From Mucidula mucida (lineage: Eukaryota; Basidiomycota; Agaricomycetes; Agaricales; Physalacriaceae): DNA of 64,000 nt. The DNA lies in assembly GCA_015501055.1 (NCBI GenBank), contig JADNYV010000088.1:1-64000 (forward strand), written 5' to 3'. The notes beneath the pieces were generated by a model. It was not told the origin of the DNA. It made no database searches and was given only the letters and a program-made list of their open reading frames with translations. This document shows positions 1-9,075 of this stretch, piece by piece. A program made the position numbers and the translations under genes. Every line of letters begins with the position of its first letter. Positions within the stretch are counted from its first letter, which is position 1.

Positions 1-251
1 CGATGTTCTTCAGGGATACGCGAGGGCAACGAGACATCCGCAGATGCCGCGCGCGCCTCGGAGTGGGTGGGTATATACAAGTCTGGTTCGGACAGCGGAG
101 TAGTAAGAGGAGAAGTGTCAGGTTGCGCACCTGAGTTTTGGTCGGGAGTAACAACGCCGTCGACATTATCGTCGGCGTCGTTGTGAACAGAGGGGGTTGG
201 CGGAGCAGAAAGGGCTCGACGCCGAGTGCGAAGGTTGTAGTGGGTAGACAT
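1..251 (-). CDS. N-terminus of a retroelement-type ORF, runs off left edge
   Basis: An open frame starts at an ATG (249-251, minus strand) and stays open for 83 codons to the window edge. It begins MSTHYNLRTRRR and continues as a proline-, serine- and acid-rich low-complexity stretch. That composition (a YNLR motif near the start, then disordered sequence) resembles the first part of Gag-like proteins of fungal LTR retroelements. The region upstream is transposon-like, with a TATA-rich box at 517-526 and a long leader. No domain can be checked because the rest lies outside. It is on the same strand as copia-1, but copia-1 has its own Gag, so this belongs to another element. It could also be the first exon of an ordinary gene. 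The retroelement reading is an inference from composition and position. Confidence 0.4.
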   Translation of the reverse strand, partial: MSTHYNLRTRRRALSAPPTPSVHNDADDNVDGVVTPDQNSGAQPDTSPLTTPLSEPDLYIPTHSEARAASADVSLPSRIPEEH

Positions 252-653
252 TTTTGAGGGTCGGGTGTCGAGGATGTCCGGGTTGATCAGACCTGGGGGC
301 TCCGTCGGCGGGGAGAGAGAGAGAGGTTTTTAGAAAAGCAGAGTGGTGGGGGGTCTAGTCAAAATATGTGAGGTTAGCGTGATCAAAGACCACGGTAGCC
401 GTCACACGGGTATGAGGGAGTGATGAGAGTTGAGGAGAGTCGAGTCTCAGAGGGACCAAATGACTGGATAAAATAGTAGATTTGGGAGATCCTACTTACG
501 ACTCTAGCTACGAGGCTATATATATAGTATTTTATCTAGCTGAGTCAAAGTAGTATAGTAATTAATACGAATCGGGTAGTATATCAAAGAGGGGGGAGTA
601 AACTGAGGCGCGGAAGTAATATAGGTGGCGGTGCATGTCACCTAATCGTTACA
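252..653 (-). mobile_element. Leader and putative 5' LTR of the left-edge retroelement
   Basis: The copia-1 reading frame breaks off at 654, exactly where the minus-strand sequence changes to TGTAACGATTAGG, a TG start typical of an LTR. From there to the ATG at 251 no open frame is seen, only AT-rich sequence with TATATATATA at 517-526 followed by pyrimidine-rich leader. The simplest reading is the 5' LTR plus leader of an element inserted into copia-1, with its 3' LTR beyond the window. The inner LTR boundary could not be fixed because the second LTR is not visible. Confidence 0.4.
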
Positions 654-3600
654 GTTTTGACCGGGCGTGATATTGCGGGTCGTGCGCGATGGCGATGGTG
701 GATTGGTTGTCCTCGAAGACCAAGGTGGGTTCTTCTTGTGGATAGCCTAGGCCTTCTAAGAGGTTTCTGTTCCAGATGGCCTGGCGTGTGGAATGGGCTA
801 AAGCCGTGTACTCTGCCTCTGTGGATGATAGCGCGGTGGTGGATTGCTTTTTTGAGCTCCACGCGAATGCTGCTCCTCCGAGTAGGAATGCGTATCCGGA
901 TATGGATTTCCGGTCATCTGGATTTGATGCGTAGTCTGCATCGCTGTATCCAGCGCTGATGACCTCTCGTTCATCGTTTGCTCGGAAGGTGAGTTTATGG
1001 TTCTTTGTGCCAGATAGGTACCTGAACACTCGCTTTACAGCTGTCCAATGTTCGGGTCCAGGGTTGTTCGAGTGCTGGCTCAGTGTCTGTACAGCATACG
1101 CAATGTCGGGGCGCGTACAAATCGCGGCATACATCAAGGAGCCGATCGCGGACTGATATCCGCCTTGGATAGTGGGCTCGACTTGCTCGTCGGCCGGTCG
1201 TTTGTGTAGGATGATGTTGTAGTCGAGTGGAGTGGTGACGGGCGACGCGTTGTGTAGGCCAAACCTAGTGAGTATTCCGTCGATGTATTGTTGCTGGGAT
1301 AACGAGACAGTGCCGTTATCACGGTCCCTCTCGATTTTGATGCCAATGATCTTCTTTGGCTCTCCCATGTCCTTGACATCAAATAACCCTGCTAACTCCC
1401 TCTTTACTTCCTCCAGATCTTTGACTGCTTCAGCAAATTTTAACAAGTCGTCAACCCAGACTGTCAGGAACACAGTCCTGCCGTCTTGGATGCATTTGTA
1501 CACGCAGTGATCGACTTCCAGCTTTGAGAACCCAATGGATGTAAGTTTCCTATTGAACTCTCGATTCCACTCGCGTCCTGACTGCTTTAACCCATACAGG
1601 GTCTTGTACAGTCTGCAGACACGGCCTGATCCGTCGTCGTATCCTGGCGGCTGGTGCATGTATATCTCTTCTTCGAGCTCGCCATTGAGGTAAGCTCCTT
1701 TAATGTCCATCTGGCCAATTTCGAGGTCATTGATGGCGGCTATGCCTAGCGCGGCGCGGACTGATTCGAGACGAACAACTGGTGCAAATGTTTCAGTGAA
1801 ATCGACTCCAGGGATTTGCGAGTAGCCTTGTGCTACGAGGCGGGCTTTATAGCGCGACACATTCCCATGTTCGTCGTACTTCTTCAAGTATGTCCATCTG
1901 CAGCCTACGGTTTCGCGTCCCTCTGGGAGATCCTCGAGCTTGTAAGTGCCCATTTCTTGAATCATTCCCATTTCCTCATCCATGGCCTTCTTCCACTCAG
2001 GCCATTCGGGCGAGGCTTGTGCCTCTGCTAGGCTTCGCGGGAAGTCATTACGATTCATGTGCTCACCATCGCCGGCAAGATAGCTCTGGATGATGGCGAT
2101 GTTTGCTGACTCAGCTGGTGGTTCTGATGGAGTCGGTCGCGGAATACGTGATGTGGACGGTATCCGGGCATTAGGATTGTTGAGTTTTGCATAGTTGTGG
2201 TCCGTCGTGGTGCGACTAGATCGTTGGATGGGTCCTGAAGGTGGTTTTGGGATCTGTGATGGCGTGGGGATTGTCAACGGCGTAATAGGTGGGTTAACTG
2301 CTGTTGGTGCCTCTTTCTTCTGCTGATCCGTATCCTGCTCAGACTTTTCTGGCAATTGCGGGTCGCTAGCACCTCCTGTCTCCCCCTCGAGCCGCACATT
2401 GTCAATGTTTTCGACGTCAACTGCTGGTGACGGCTGCACGAACTCATAGTTCCGTGATTCCCGGATGGATCGCAGGCCAGCATCGTAGTATTTTATGACT
2501 ACGGGGTCGTCTGAAAACCCAACAAAGGTATGTTTTGTTGCCTTGCTCGAGTTACCGCCCAGTTTTGACAAGTTCTTTCCTTCTCTTTTCACCCAGACTG
2601 GACACCCAAACTCCCGGAGATGCGAAACGTCCGGCTTCTTGCCTGTCCAAGCTTCTTCCGGCGTCTTTCCTTTGAGCGCGCATGTTGGTGCGCGATTGCG
2701 GATATATGCCGCATACTCGACTGCACATTCCCACAGGAACGATGGAAGGCCTCGCGCGATAAGCATTGCGCGGGCAAGTTCAACTAGGGTGCGATTAAAT
2801 CGTTCAGCTACCCCGTTTGATGAGTGGGCATACGGTGCCGGTGTCTGTAAGTGAATTCCTTCCTTCTTCAACCATGCTTTGACCTCTCCGCCTGTCAGTT
2901 CTTTAGCGTTGTCTACCCGAATGACTTTGGGTTTGACTCCATTCTGCTGCTTGATGAAGGTAATGTATTCCTTCATTTTTCGAAATGACTCTGACTTCTG
3001 TTTTAGAAACTCAGGTCTGCAGCGGCGTGTCGCGTCGTCGGTGAACGTGATGGAGTATTTCGACTTCTGCAGGGACTCGACGCGGGCCGGACCCCAAATA
3101 TCGCCATGGGTCAATTCTCCTGGCTGTTCGCGTCGGTTTTTCGCTTCCTGCGGGAATGGGCGGAGTGTCATCTTTGCCTGGATACAGGCTTCGCATTGGC
3201 TGAGTGGCGGCGAGTCGTCCGATATGGTAAGTCCTTCAACGAGTCCTTCCCTTTTCAGTCTTTCTAACCCTGCCTTTCCTAGGTGTCCCATCTTTCGATG
3301 CCATGCATCCCATGTGTCTTCGTTGCTCGTTTTGGCAACATTTGACTGCTCGGGTGCTACAACGCGTGCACATGCCTTCATAAGGTACAGTCGGCGCGTC
3401 TTCTGTCCTTCCGCTAGGACTTTCCCGTCTCTGCGGAGGAATCGCACCTGACCTCCTTTAAATGAGGCTTCCATCCCAGCGTCATCTAGTCTGCTGATGG
3501 AGATGAGGTTGTTGGCGGCATTCGGGGCAAATAATGTGTCTTTGAGCTTGTGAGTGATAGTTTGCCCATTGACTTTGCAGTCTAACAGGACTGTTCCTCT

Positions 3601-4656
3601 GCCCACAGCTTTGATTGCAATGTTTCCAATGCCATTGATGGAGGTTGCCTCGAGCGGCCGAAAGTCGACAAAGGTAGTGCGGTCATTGGAGATATGTGAT
3701 GTTGTGCCTGAGTCTGAGAGCCAAGTGTAACGAGCGAAGTGGTTATCGAATTGCGGTTTCGTCTCCGCTACGTGGTAAGACGTCTCGACTACATTGTTGT
3801 GGGCATTCCCTGACTGGGCCTGGTTAGATCTCTCCTTCTTCCTTTTGTTCCTGCCCGGGCCTTTTCCTTCCTGGCCGCCACCCTTTGACCAACATTGGTT
3901 CTTGGTGTGGCCTCGTTTGTGGCAGTTAAAGCACTCAACATTGTCGGATACTCTCCCTGACATGGAGTCTCTGCCATTCCAGTTTCTACCTGTCTGTCTT
4001 CCGCTTCGCGCGTACATGGCTGATTCGCCCTCACCAGACTTCTCCTTTCGGCGTCGGTTCTCTTCCTGAATGATGGAGATGAACTTGTGGGAGGTAACGG
4101 TGGGGTTATTTCCGGTAGCACCAAGGTACGCTGATGTGAATTGGTCCCAGGACTCGGGCAATGAACTGATGAGTAGCATTAGGAAATCTTCGTCGGTGAC
4201 GACACTTCCCAAGATGCCGAGTTCTTCCTGGACGCGGCGCATTTCTGTGGTGTGTTTGGTGATATCTGTGGATTCGTCGGCGACGGTGCGGTAGAGACGG
4301 CGGCGGAGCGATAGTATCCCTAATTTTCCTCTAGCTTCCTTTACTAACTTCAGCTGCGACCACATTTCGGCTGCTGTCTTGGCTCCCGCAATATGTATCA
4401 TCTGCGAGTCACTCAAGGTGAGCTCGATTTGTGTCTGCGCTTGTCCGTCTTCCTCTTCCCATTTCCTGATCTTGGTTGCTTCCTCCGTAGTGATATTATT
4501 AGCATCTGCCGGCACAGGGATTTTGGTCGTGCCTTCGGCGTACTTCAAGAGACCTCGTTCTCGTAAGATTGCAGTGACGCGACGCTTGTACGGAACCCAG
4601 TTGTGCTCTTGGAGGAGCTCGATACGGAAGAGCGATGAGGGGAGAGAGTTGGACAT
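649..4656 (-). CDS. Ty1/copia Gag-Pol polyprotein (copia-1), 3' truncated
   Basis: One uninterrupted frame of 1335 codons encodes a complete copia-type Gag-Pol up to RNase H. In order: a Gag domain; a CCHC zinc knuckle near residue 239 (CFNC....H....C); an aspartic protease DSG near 315; an integrase with an HHCC finger (about 452-500) and core acidic residues near 543, 590 and 615 (NGVAERFNR); reverse transcriptase with DIKGAYLNG near 985 and the active-site box WVDD near 1066 in place of the usual YVDD; RNase H with SDADYA, STEAEY and EDNQS. The ATG at 4656 precedes the conserved Gag start. The frame ends at HARSKL, where copia proteins normally continue HARSKH plus about 45 residues, so the C-terminal tail is lost at 653/654. 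The lack of internal stops suggests a young element broken only by the later insertion. Confidence 0.93.
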   Translation of the reverse strand: MSNSLPSSLFRIELLQEHNWVPYKRRVTAILRERGLLKYAEGTTKIPVPADANNITTEEATKIRKWEEEDGQAQTQIELTLSDSQMIHIAGAKTAAEMWSQLKLVKEARGKLGILSLRRRLYRTVADESTDITKHTTEMRRVQEELGILGSVVTDEDFLMLLISSLPESWDQFTSAYLGATGNNPTVTSHKFISIIQEENRRRKEKSGEGESAMYARSGRQTGRNWNGRDSMSGRVSDNVECFNCHKRGHTKNQCWSKGGGQEGKGPGRNKRKKERSNQAQSGNAHNNVVETSYHVAETKPQFDNHFARYTWLSDSGTTSHISNDRTTFVDFRPLEATSINGIGNIAIKAVGRGTVLLDCKVNGQTITHKLKDTLFAPNAANNLISISRLDDAGMEASFKGGQVRFLRRDGKVLAEGQKTRRLYLMKACARVVAPEQSNVAKTSNEDTWDAWHRKMGHLGKAGLERLKREGLVEGLTISDDSPPLSQCEACIQAKMTLRPFPQEAKNRREQPGELTHGDIWGPARVESLQKSKYSITFTDDATRRCRPEFLKQKSESFRKMKEYITFIKQQNGVKPKVIRVDNAKELTGGEVKAWLKKEGIHLQTPAPYAHSSNGVAERFNRTLVELARAMLIARGLPSFLWECAVEYAAYIRNRAPTCALKGKTPEEAWTGKKPDVSHLREFGCPVWVKREGKNLSKLGGNSSKATKHTFVGFSDDPVVIKYYDAGLRSIRESRNYEFVQPSPAVDVENIDNVRLEGETGGASDPQLPEKSEQDTDQQKKEAPTAVNPPITPLTIPTPSQIPKPPSGPIQRSSRTTTDHNYAKLNNPNARIPSTSRIPRPTPSEPPAESANIAIIQSYLAGDGEHMNRNDFPRSLAEAQASPEWPEWKKAMDEEMGMIQEMGTYKLEDLPEGRETVGCRWTYLKKYDEHGNVSRYKARLVAQGYSQIPGVDFTETFAPVVRLESVRAALGIAAINDLEIGQMDIKGAYLNGELEEEIYMHQPPGYDDGSGRVCRLYKTLYGLKQSGREWNREFNRKLTSIGFSKLEVDHCVYKCIQDGRTVFLTVWVDDLLKFAEAVKDLEEVKRELAGLFDVKDMGEPKKIIGIKIERDRDNGTVSLSQQQYIDGILTRFGLHNASPVTTPLDYNIILHKRPADEQVEPTIQGGYQSAIGSLMYAAICTRPDIAYAVQTLSQHSNNPGPEHWTAVKRVFRYLSGTKNHKLTFRANDEREVISAGYSDADYASNPDDRKSISGYAFLLGGAAFAWSSKKQSTTALSSTEAEYTALAHSTRQAIWNRNLLEGLGYPQEEPTLVFEDNQSTIAIAHDPQYHARSKL

Positions 4657-4716
4657 TATGGTGTGTGATTTGGTGAGGTGAGTTGTATAGTGAGTCTCGG
4701 TATAGTTTAGTTAAGG

Positions 4717-4731
4717 CCGGGGCCCATAACC
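4717..4731 (-). other. copia-1 primer-binding site (half initiator-Met tRNA)
   Basis: Minus-strand GGTTATGGGCCCCGG lies immediately after the LTR end. It is complementary to the anticodon-stem region of eukaryotic initiator tRNA-Met (GGGCCCATAACC). This is the known half-tRNA priming mode of copia and Ty5. The identical 15-mer occupies the same place in copia-2. Confidence 0.7.
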
Positions 4732-4913
4732 TGTTGTAAAATATGGGGAATATGATGTTGCAGTGGCTAACTGCGAGACTCGAGCTATGTGAGGATGAGG
4801 GAGAAGTAAGAGTAATTAGATTATTCTGAATGGCCTTGCAGGCCGCGTATATATACTACAAATTGTAGAGTACTAGAATGTTCTACTATCTACTGGAATA
4901 AATACTTGACTCA
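4732..4913 (-). repeat. Inferred 5' LTR of copia-1
   Basis: On the minus strand the segment starts TGAGTCAAG and ends ACAACA, directly followed by the primer-binding site. It holds a TATATATAC promoter-like box near 4850. The 3' end is fixed by the primer site. The 5' end is a guess (first suitable TG) because the partner LTR is not in the window. Confidence 0.5.
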
Positions 4914-5033
4914 TTTGCTGAGTGAGCAGACGAGCGAACGTCCCAAATCCGCGTGAATGAGTATGCACGCGAAGGTTCCGGAAGATGCCGGATTGGGACG
5001 CGTCGTGCACAGCCACGACTGCTCCTTCGACAA

Positions 5034-5114
5034 CAACCGCTGATTCAACGTCCTGCCAACGAAGACATATCTCATCTGTTTCAATTGTGGAATGATAATG
5101 GCAAAGCATACATG
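5034..5114 (+). pseudogene. Tail of kinase-like gene, cut by duplication breakpoint
   Basis: These 27 codons (PLIQRPANEDISHLF onward) match the last codons of the kinase-like pseudogene ending at 41,311 almost exactly. Nothing upstream of 5,034 resembles that gene, so this is a breakpoint relic. The TAG that ends it is shared by both copies. The frame stays open beyond it for about 70 more codons (FFDNNIIHITDDV onward, to a TAA at about 5,333), which suggests that the TAG was itself an old nonsense mutation. Confidence 0.7.
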
Positions 5115-6087
5115 GGGTAGTTCTTTGATAATAACATTATTCACATCACGGACGACGTTCGAGACTCAGTGAAGAGCGATCGTACCTCTCAAGCTGAACG
5201 AATCTTTATTCTTGAGGAACAAAGGGCGTTGTATGCTACTTCGTTTCAGCTACCCAACATAGGCCTTCCCATCATTACCCCTCGCTTGGTACACAGGCTG
5301 TTGTCCAGGAGCGTACCAAGATGTACGGCGTAATCAAGCTGGCCACGTTTTCAAGGAAGGAAGCGCAGCATACAGCTTTTTGGACCTCGAAGTAATAGTC
5401 GTTGTTGAGGGCCAATTTATAGGACCTGTCGACGCAGTTTCGAGACTCCTTGTCTGTTCGTTTTTCAATGGCTACTCCAGATCGTCTTCACAAGAATGGT
5501 TTGTTGGGAGGCGTAGGCAGTAGACTCCACTGAGGCATAGTGTTCGGCTGCTGAGGATCGCAGAACTTCCATCTCTCAGCTTCGTTGCGCAGAGTGGGGT
5601 GAAGAAGTAGATAACTATCCTGCTCGACTGCGGGCCTGATTGTTTTGAAGATATAATGTCTCCAGGAGCTTATATGCGCAAATGTGGCGGGGACCGCGTT
5701 GAAAATGAGCCGGAGGAAGTAGATACAACAATGTCTTCGGAGGTCAGGTAGTGACAGGTTTCCAGGTAAGGGAGCCGGGATTTTCAGCAGGGTAAGTGTT
5801 CATGGATGCCCAGGACTTTGCGCAGAACCATCTTTATAGTATCCCCACCGTTAATTGTTCTCGAGGTATAATAACATCAACATGGCTTGTTTTCGAACAA
5901 CAGTGAGTGATTCAGATCAGTCTAGAACAAGAGACTCGACCACGTATGTGATATGCACATCTGACAAGGGTAACTAGACAACATATTGAACTGTGGCGCA
6001 CATATGCGATACTTATCTCGCGGGGTACCAGGGAGACTGGAGGATTTTGATCGACCAATTAACGAGAGCATTAGGCACGTCTTGTGA
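5115..6087. other. Degenerate sequence downstream of kinase tail
   Basis: Plus-strand fragments that look like former coding sequence persist in broken frames: about 70 codons after 5,115, then a run containing HVFKEGSAAYSFLDLEV near 5,345-5,520, and another near 5,630-5,750. The copy at 41,312-42,280 is nearly identical but has different small indels. No complete gene, RNA gene or repeat could be recognised. Confidence 0.35.
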
Positions 6088-6811
6088 TCAGATCATCATC
6101 ACTCCATTCCCCTCTTTTGTTTCACGCCTTTGAACGCGCGAGTGTGAATGCGGCGAAACTGATATATGCTCACTCGGTGCAAATAATATCGAAGAGTTAT
6201 AACAGCGGACCTGCCGCTGGTATTTTGGGCCTTGGGAAGAAAGAAAGAGCTTATACTCGCAACTCGAGTCTTCCGGCAACTTGAACGAAGAAGAGTGAAG
6301 AAGCGCGAGGACGACAGATGATAGAAAGAAGCCGGGTGCTGGATCTTTTTGGTGTGAAATGATCGCCTTCATTGACACGAGTTCCTGATGAAGAAGAGGG
6401 AATTCTTTGGCGCAAAGGAGAAGCTGGAGGATGATACCCGACGAAAGCTTCGCGAGATTGAACGGAAAGCCATGATCGCACCCAGGGATGATGATATGCT
6501 GAAGAAAATAACCAATCCACGCTGCGACGTATGGTAGCGTCTGCATGACAAACTCGATAGTCTGTGAATTGCACGAAGAGAGTTCCATTACTTTGATACA
6601 GGCGCGCAAGGCAGCCAAAGCGCATGCAGCGACGTTCAACGGGGTGTCGAGGTCGGATGAGGGTAGCGGCTTGGTCTGCGGAACGTCACAATATAGCGCC
6701 TTCGTTACGAAGTTCGAGAACTCGCGAAAGGCACCCAAATCGCGGGGAGCATTCTGCGCAAGTTTGCGTGCAGGCCGCTGCAGTCTCAAAAGCATCTGGT
6801 GTTTGAGACAT
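6088..6811 (-). pseudogene. Unknown conserved protein, copy L, N-terminal frameshift
   Basis: A long minus-strand frame (about 235 codons) ends at 6,088 and encodes a protein with hydrophobic helices (for example AAWIGYFLQHIIIPG) and no motif that I recognise. Copy R shows that the natural start is MSQTPDAFETEAAALHK. Copy L has the same start at 6,811 but lacks 2 nt in the codons for AALHK, which throws the start out of frame with the rest. The product would be unmade unless an internal start is used. The length and L/R conservation of the downstream frame support a real former gene. The function is unknown. Confidence 0.5.
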
Positions 6812-7159
6812 CTCTATCAGTACGAAGAAAACTTGCCATAGTTTGTGGTACATACCGCCGTCTGTCAAAGGACTAGAATCTGTACTGCGCCATGCCAATA
6901 TCGAGATCCGTTGATCTGTACGCGCTATCAGTTTGGGACGTGTAAGGACCAAGATATGTCCACTGACCTTTTTAACTTTAGTCCTTGATGGTGCAAAAGA
7001 GACGCGACGATCCTGTCATTACTTAAGTTCATCTTACTTTCACCATCACGTGTGGCGCACGCGTCTCGGATATCGACATCACAGAGAGCCTCACGTCAAT
7101 GGACATAAAGATCCGAAATACAATAGTTGCTGGGCGTGGGCCACCATCCATATAAGTAC

Positions 7160-7366
7160 CTTGGGAGTAGGCAGGCTAGCGGAATGGAGTAAGTTCATAG
7201 TGGCCACTTCACTTACGACTTTGGAATCGTCACAGGGTATGGAATGCACGCCACCATTTGAAAGCCACAGCGCATGGTAAGGAGGAAGGTACGTCTCGAC
7301 ATCCGATATCGATCTTCTCGACGCCTTGATCCTTCCTAATAGTAATCTGGAAATCATCTCGCCCAT
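7160..7366 (-). CDS. Exon of an APH/kinase-like protein, copy L
   Basis: The ATG at 7,366 opens an exon encoding MGEMISRLLLGRIKAS and ending with DSKVVSEVATMNLL and LPTPK just before a GTACTT donor. The SEVATM-x-LPxPK pattern matches the N-lobe helix-C region of aminoglycoside-phosphotransferase-like kinases (PF01636 type), which are common in mushrooms. The glutamate in SEVATM would be the salt-bridge residue. No later exon with the catalytic H-x-D loop could be found downstream, so this is probably a truncated or decayed gene. Copy R (43,345-43,551) keeps the frame with two substitutions. The family assignment rests on a short motif only. Confidence 0.35.
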
Positions 7367-7610
7367 CGATATGTCCCGCTAGGAAAAGGACTTCTCCAAA
7401 TTCTGAGGCTCACCAATTGCCGGCTCAGAGTCCACGACGACATCTCCATTTTCTCAGAACCCGCTGTAATTCTCGTCTAAGTGTAGCCTTCAGTATGTAC
7501 AACGTAGATAACTAGCATTCGAATAACAAGAAGAATTGACTCGGAAGGACCTATATACACTCGTCCAATGAAAAGAAATAAGCATACTGTACAGTAACAA
7601 CGATTCCACC

Positions 7611-8865
7611 CTACTCGTCACGCCGGTACGTCTTCATCGTCGACCACGGCATCGGGTCAAACGTCGCATCACTCACCACGTCCTGAAAAAATTGGTCCAA
7701 TATCTCCTTCTTAACATGCTTCTTCGGTTCCGGTACCGATGCCATGCACTGCAGTATAGGCAGTCTGTCCCCCTGCACCTTCTTTCCAACAATTCCATCC
7801 CGGAGCACCAGCTCGTCCGGGAAAAGAGGTTCCCTCTCGGTGTTGTGCCAGTGAGCAAAGACAAGCTGCGAAACATTAGTCACAGGCTCCACCTCCGCAT
7901 ACAGCGCCTCGTTCGGCGCGAGCTGCTGGTCACGGAGATGCCAGATGGGGGGGCTGTAGAGTTTGATGCAGCCTTCGTCGGCTGGCATTGGTGCTGGACG
8001 CTACATGGCAAAAGTAAGTGAAAGCGAAGACTATCCTGAATGAAGAGAACTTGCCTCATCATGCGTGGTCTGGAAGCTCGGAGCAGCAAATACGACTGGA
8101 TCTTCTTGAACCTGAATCATGGTACTAAGATCAGTAAACGCCAAACGTGTGCTGCAGTAGTCTCACATTTTCCGCCTTCTTCTTGCCTTTGACGCGTCGC
8201 GTCGTTTCATCTCCTGCCGCCTTACGCTTGGGCGCCTTTGCTCGAGGAACTGGCGCTTGTTGCCCAACTTCGTTACGAGCAGCCTTCTTTGCGGCTGACG
8301 GACGGGATGGCCCTTGTATAACAAGAGCGGCTTGCGCTCCAGCGACTTCATCTTGATTGGTGTGCACGATGGTCGGGGGCATAAATGTAATCACGTTTGG
8401 CCTGAACACCGCGCCTACTGGAGGTGCAGACGCCGTAGTTTGCCGCTCGTCCTGGTAAAGATTGAATGTTACCTGACTACCCGTCGTCGGAGGAGGCACC
8501 TCCAAGGAGATGCCAGTCGCGCTATTCCTATGGGAAAGGGGTTTGGACTGGACGGCGGGTGGTTGAGGCGGCGCTTGCGCTTTGGAACGCTGGGGAGAAC
8601 TTGGAGTCTTCTTCGTCTCGACGGCGGCGTGATCATGGAGAACATTTTCTTTGTTTGATTGAAGGTCGTCACTGACACTGGTGGTAGACTCGGGCGCGTC
8701 GTGGTCGTCTGCGCAAGCATCGGTCCCAAAGAGCTCCTCCCAATTAGTGTCTTCCCCGGCCGTGGAACCCTCTTGGTCAATCTGAACACGAACACCTGGT
8801 GGAGGCGTTTGACCGACTGCATTGTCGGTTTCGAGGTCGGCGGGATTGTTGCAAGCGACGGACAT
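7611..8865 (-). CDS. Nuclear-targeted family protein L1 (novel family)
   Basis: Three exons: 8865-8167 (233 codons), 8111-8055 (19 codons) and 8000-7611. They join in phase to give 381 residues. Exon 1 is acidic and low-complexity, ending in a bipartite basic segment (KRKAAGDETTRRVKGKKKA) that looks like a nuclear localisation signal. Exon 2 encodes VQEDPVVFAAPSFQTTHDE and is followed by a GC donor (GAG|GCAAGT). Exon 3 encodes a compact domain, DQQLAPNEALYAEV, then LVFAHW, then PLFPDELVLRDGIVGKKV, that aligns with the third exons of L2, L3 and member 4. The start at 8,865 (MSVACNN) was chosen over an upstream GTG because relatives start similarly (MPIVHNN, MLIVHDV). The function is unknown; a nuclear or DNA-associated role is inferred from the basic segment only. 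Confidence 0.65.
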
Positions 8866-8944
8866 CGCGAATAACAACGTCGGTGAAAGCGGATGACAAG
8901 TTGGCTGGGTCACGAATTATGAACGGCAGAGTCGTGGATAGACA

Positions 8945-9075
8945 GGCGTCAATAATGGTAGGTGATGGTGGAAAGGCAAGAGTGACTCGTCCACATATGT
9001 GGATCAAGAACAATGGGCGAGTCCGGAAGATGCCGGTGGACCGAGCCTTTGTTCGCCAGTTCAAGTAATTCGATG
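8945..9075 (-). promoter_or_regulatory. Conserved upstream block of the novel family (L1)
   Basis: About 130 bp upstream of the L1 start resembles the blocks upstream of L2, L3, R1-R3 and member 4. Common elements, written on the plus strand, are a GGTGGTGGAAAGGCAAGAGT-like run, then CAATGGGCGA, then a GGAGGATGCCGGTGG-like run, then TTGTTCGCCA. The position just before the coding start in every member suggests a shared promoter or 5' UTR. Reading it as protein gives conserved peptides, but a stop separates it from the ATG in L3. Confidence 0.45.

Larger units (their letters stand above)
654..4913 (-). mobile_element. Ty1/copia LTR retrotransposon copia-1 (5' part)
   Basis: The element comprises the 5' LTR (about 4732-4913), a half-tRNA primer site, and the Gag-Pol frame up to 654. 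No 3' LTR or polypurine tract lies between the frame end and the window edge. The 3' part was therefore either deleted or, more likely, separated by the retroelement that begins at 653. The target duplication cannot be seen because only one end is present. The 120 bp between 4914 and 5033 is unassigned flank, next to the segmental-duplication breakpoint. Confidence 0.8.

Noticed and set aside
657..4124. Several plus-strand open frames of 60-190 codons opposite copia-1
   Set aside because: They are antisense shadows of the continuous Gag-Pol frame, have no motifs and overlap conserved domains on the minus strand.
4970..4995. GTTCCGGAAGATGCCGG near copia-1 as another family promoter block
   Set aside because: Only this short run matches, and the other ordered motifs are absent. 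It could be chance or a small remnant.
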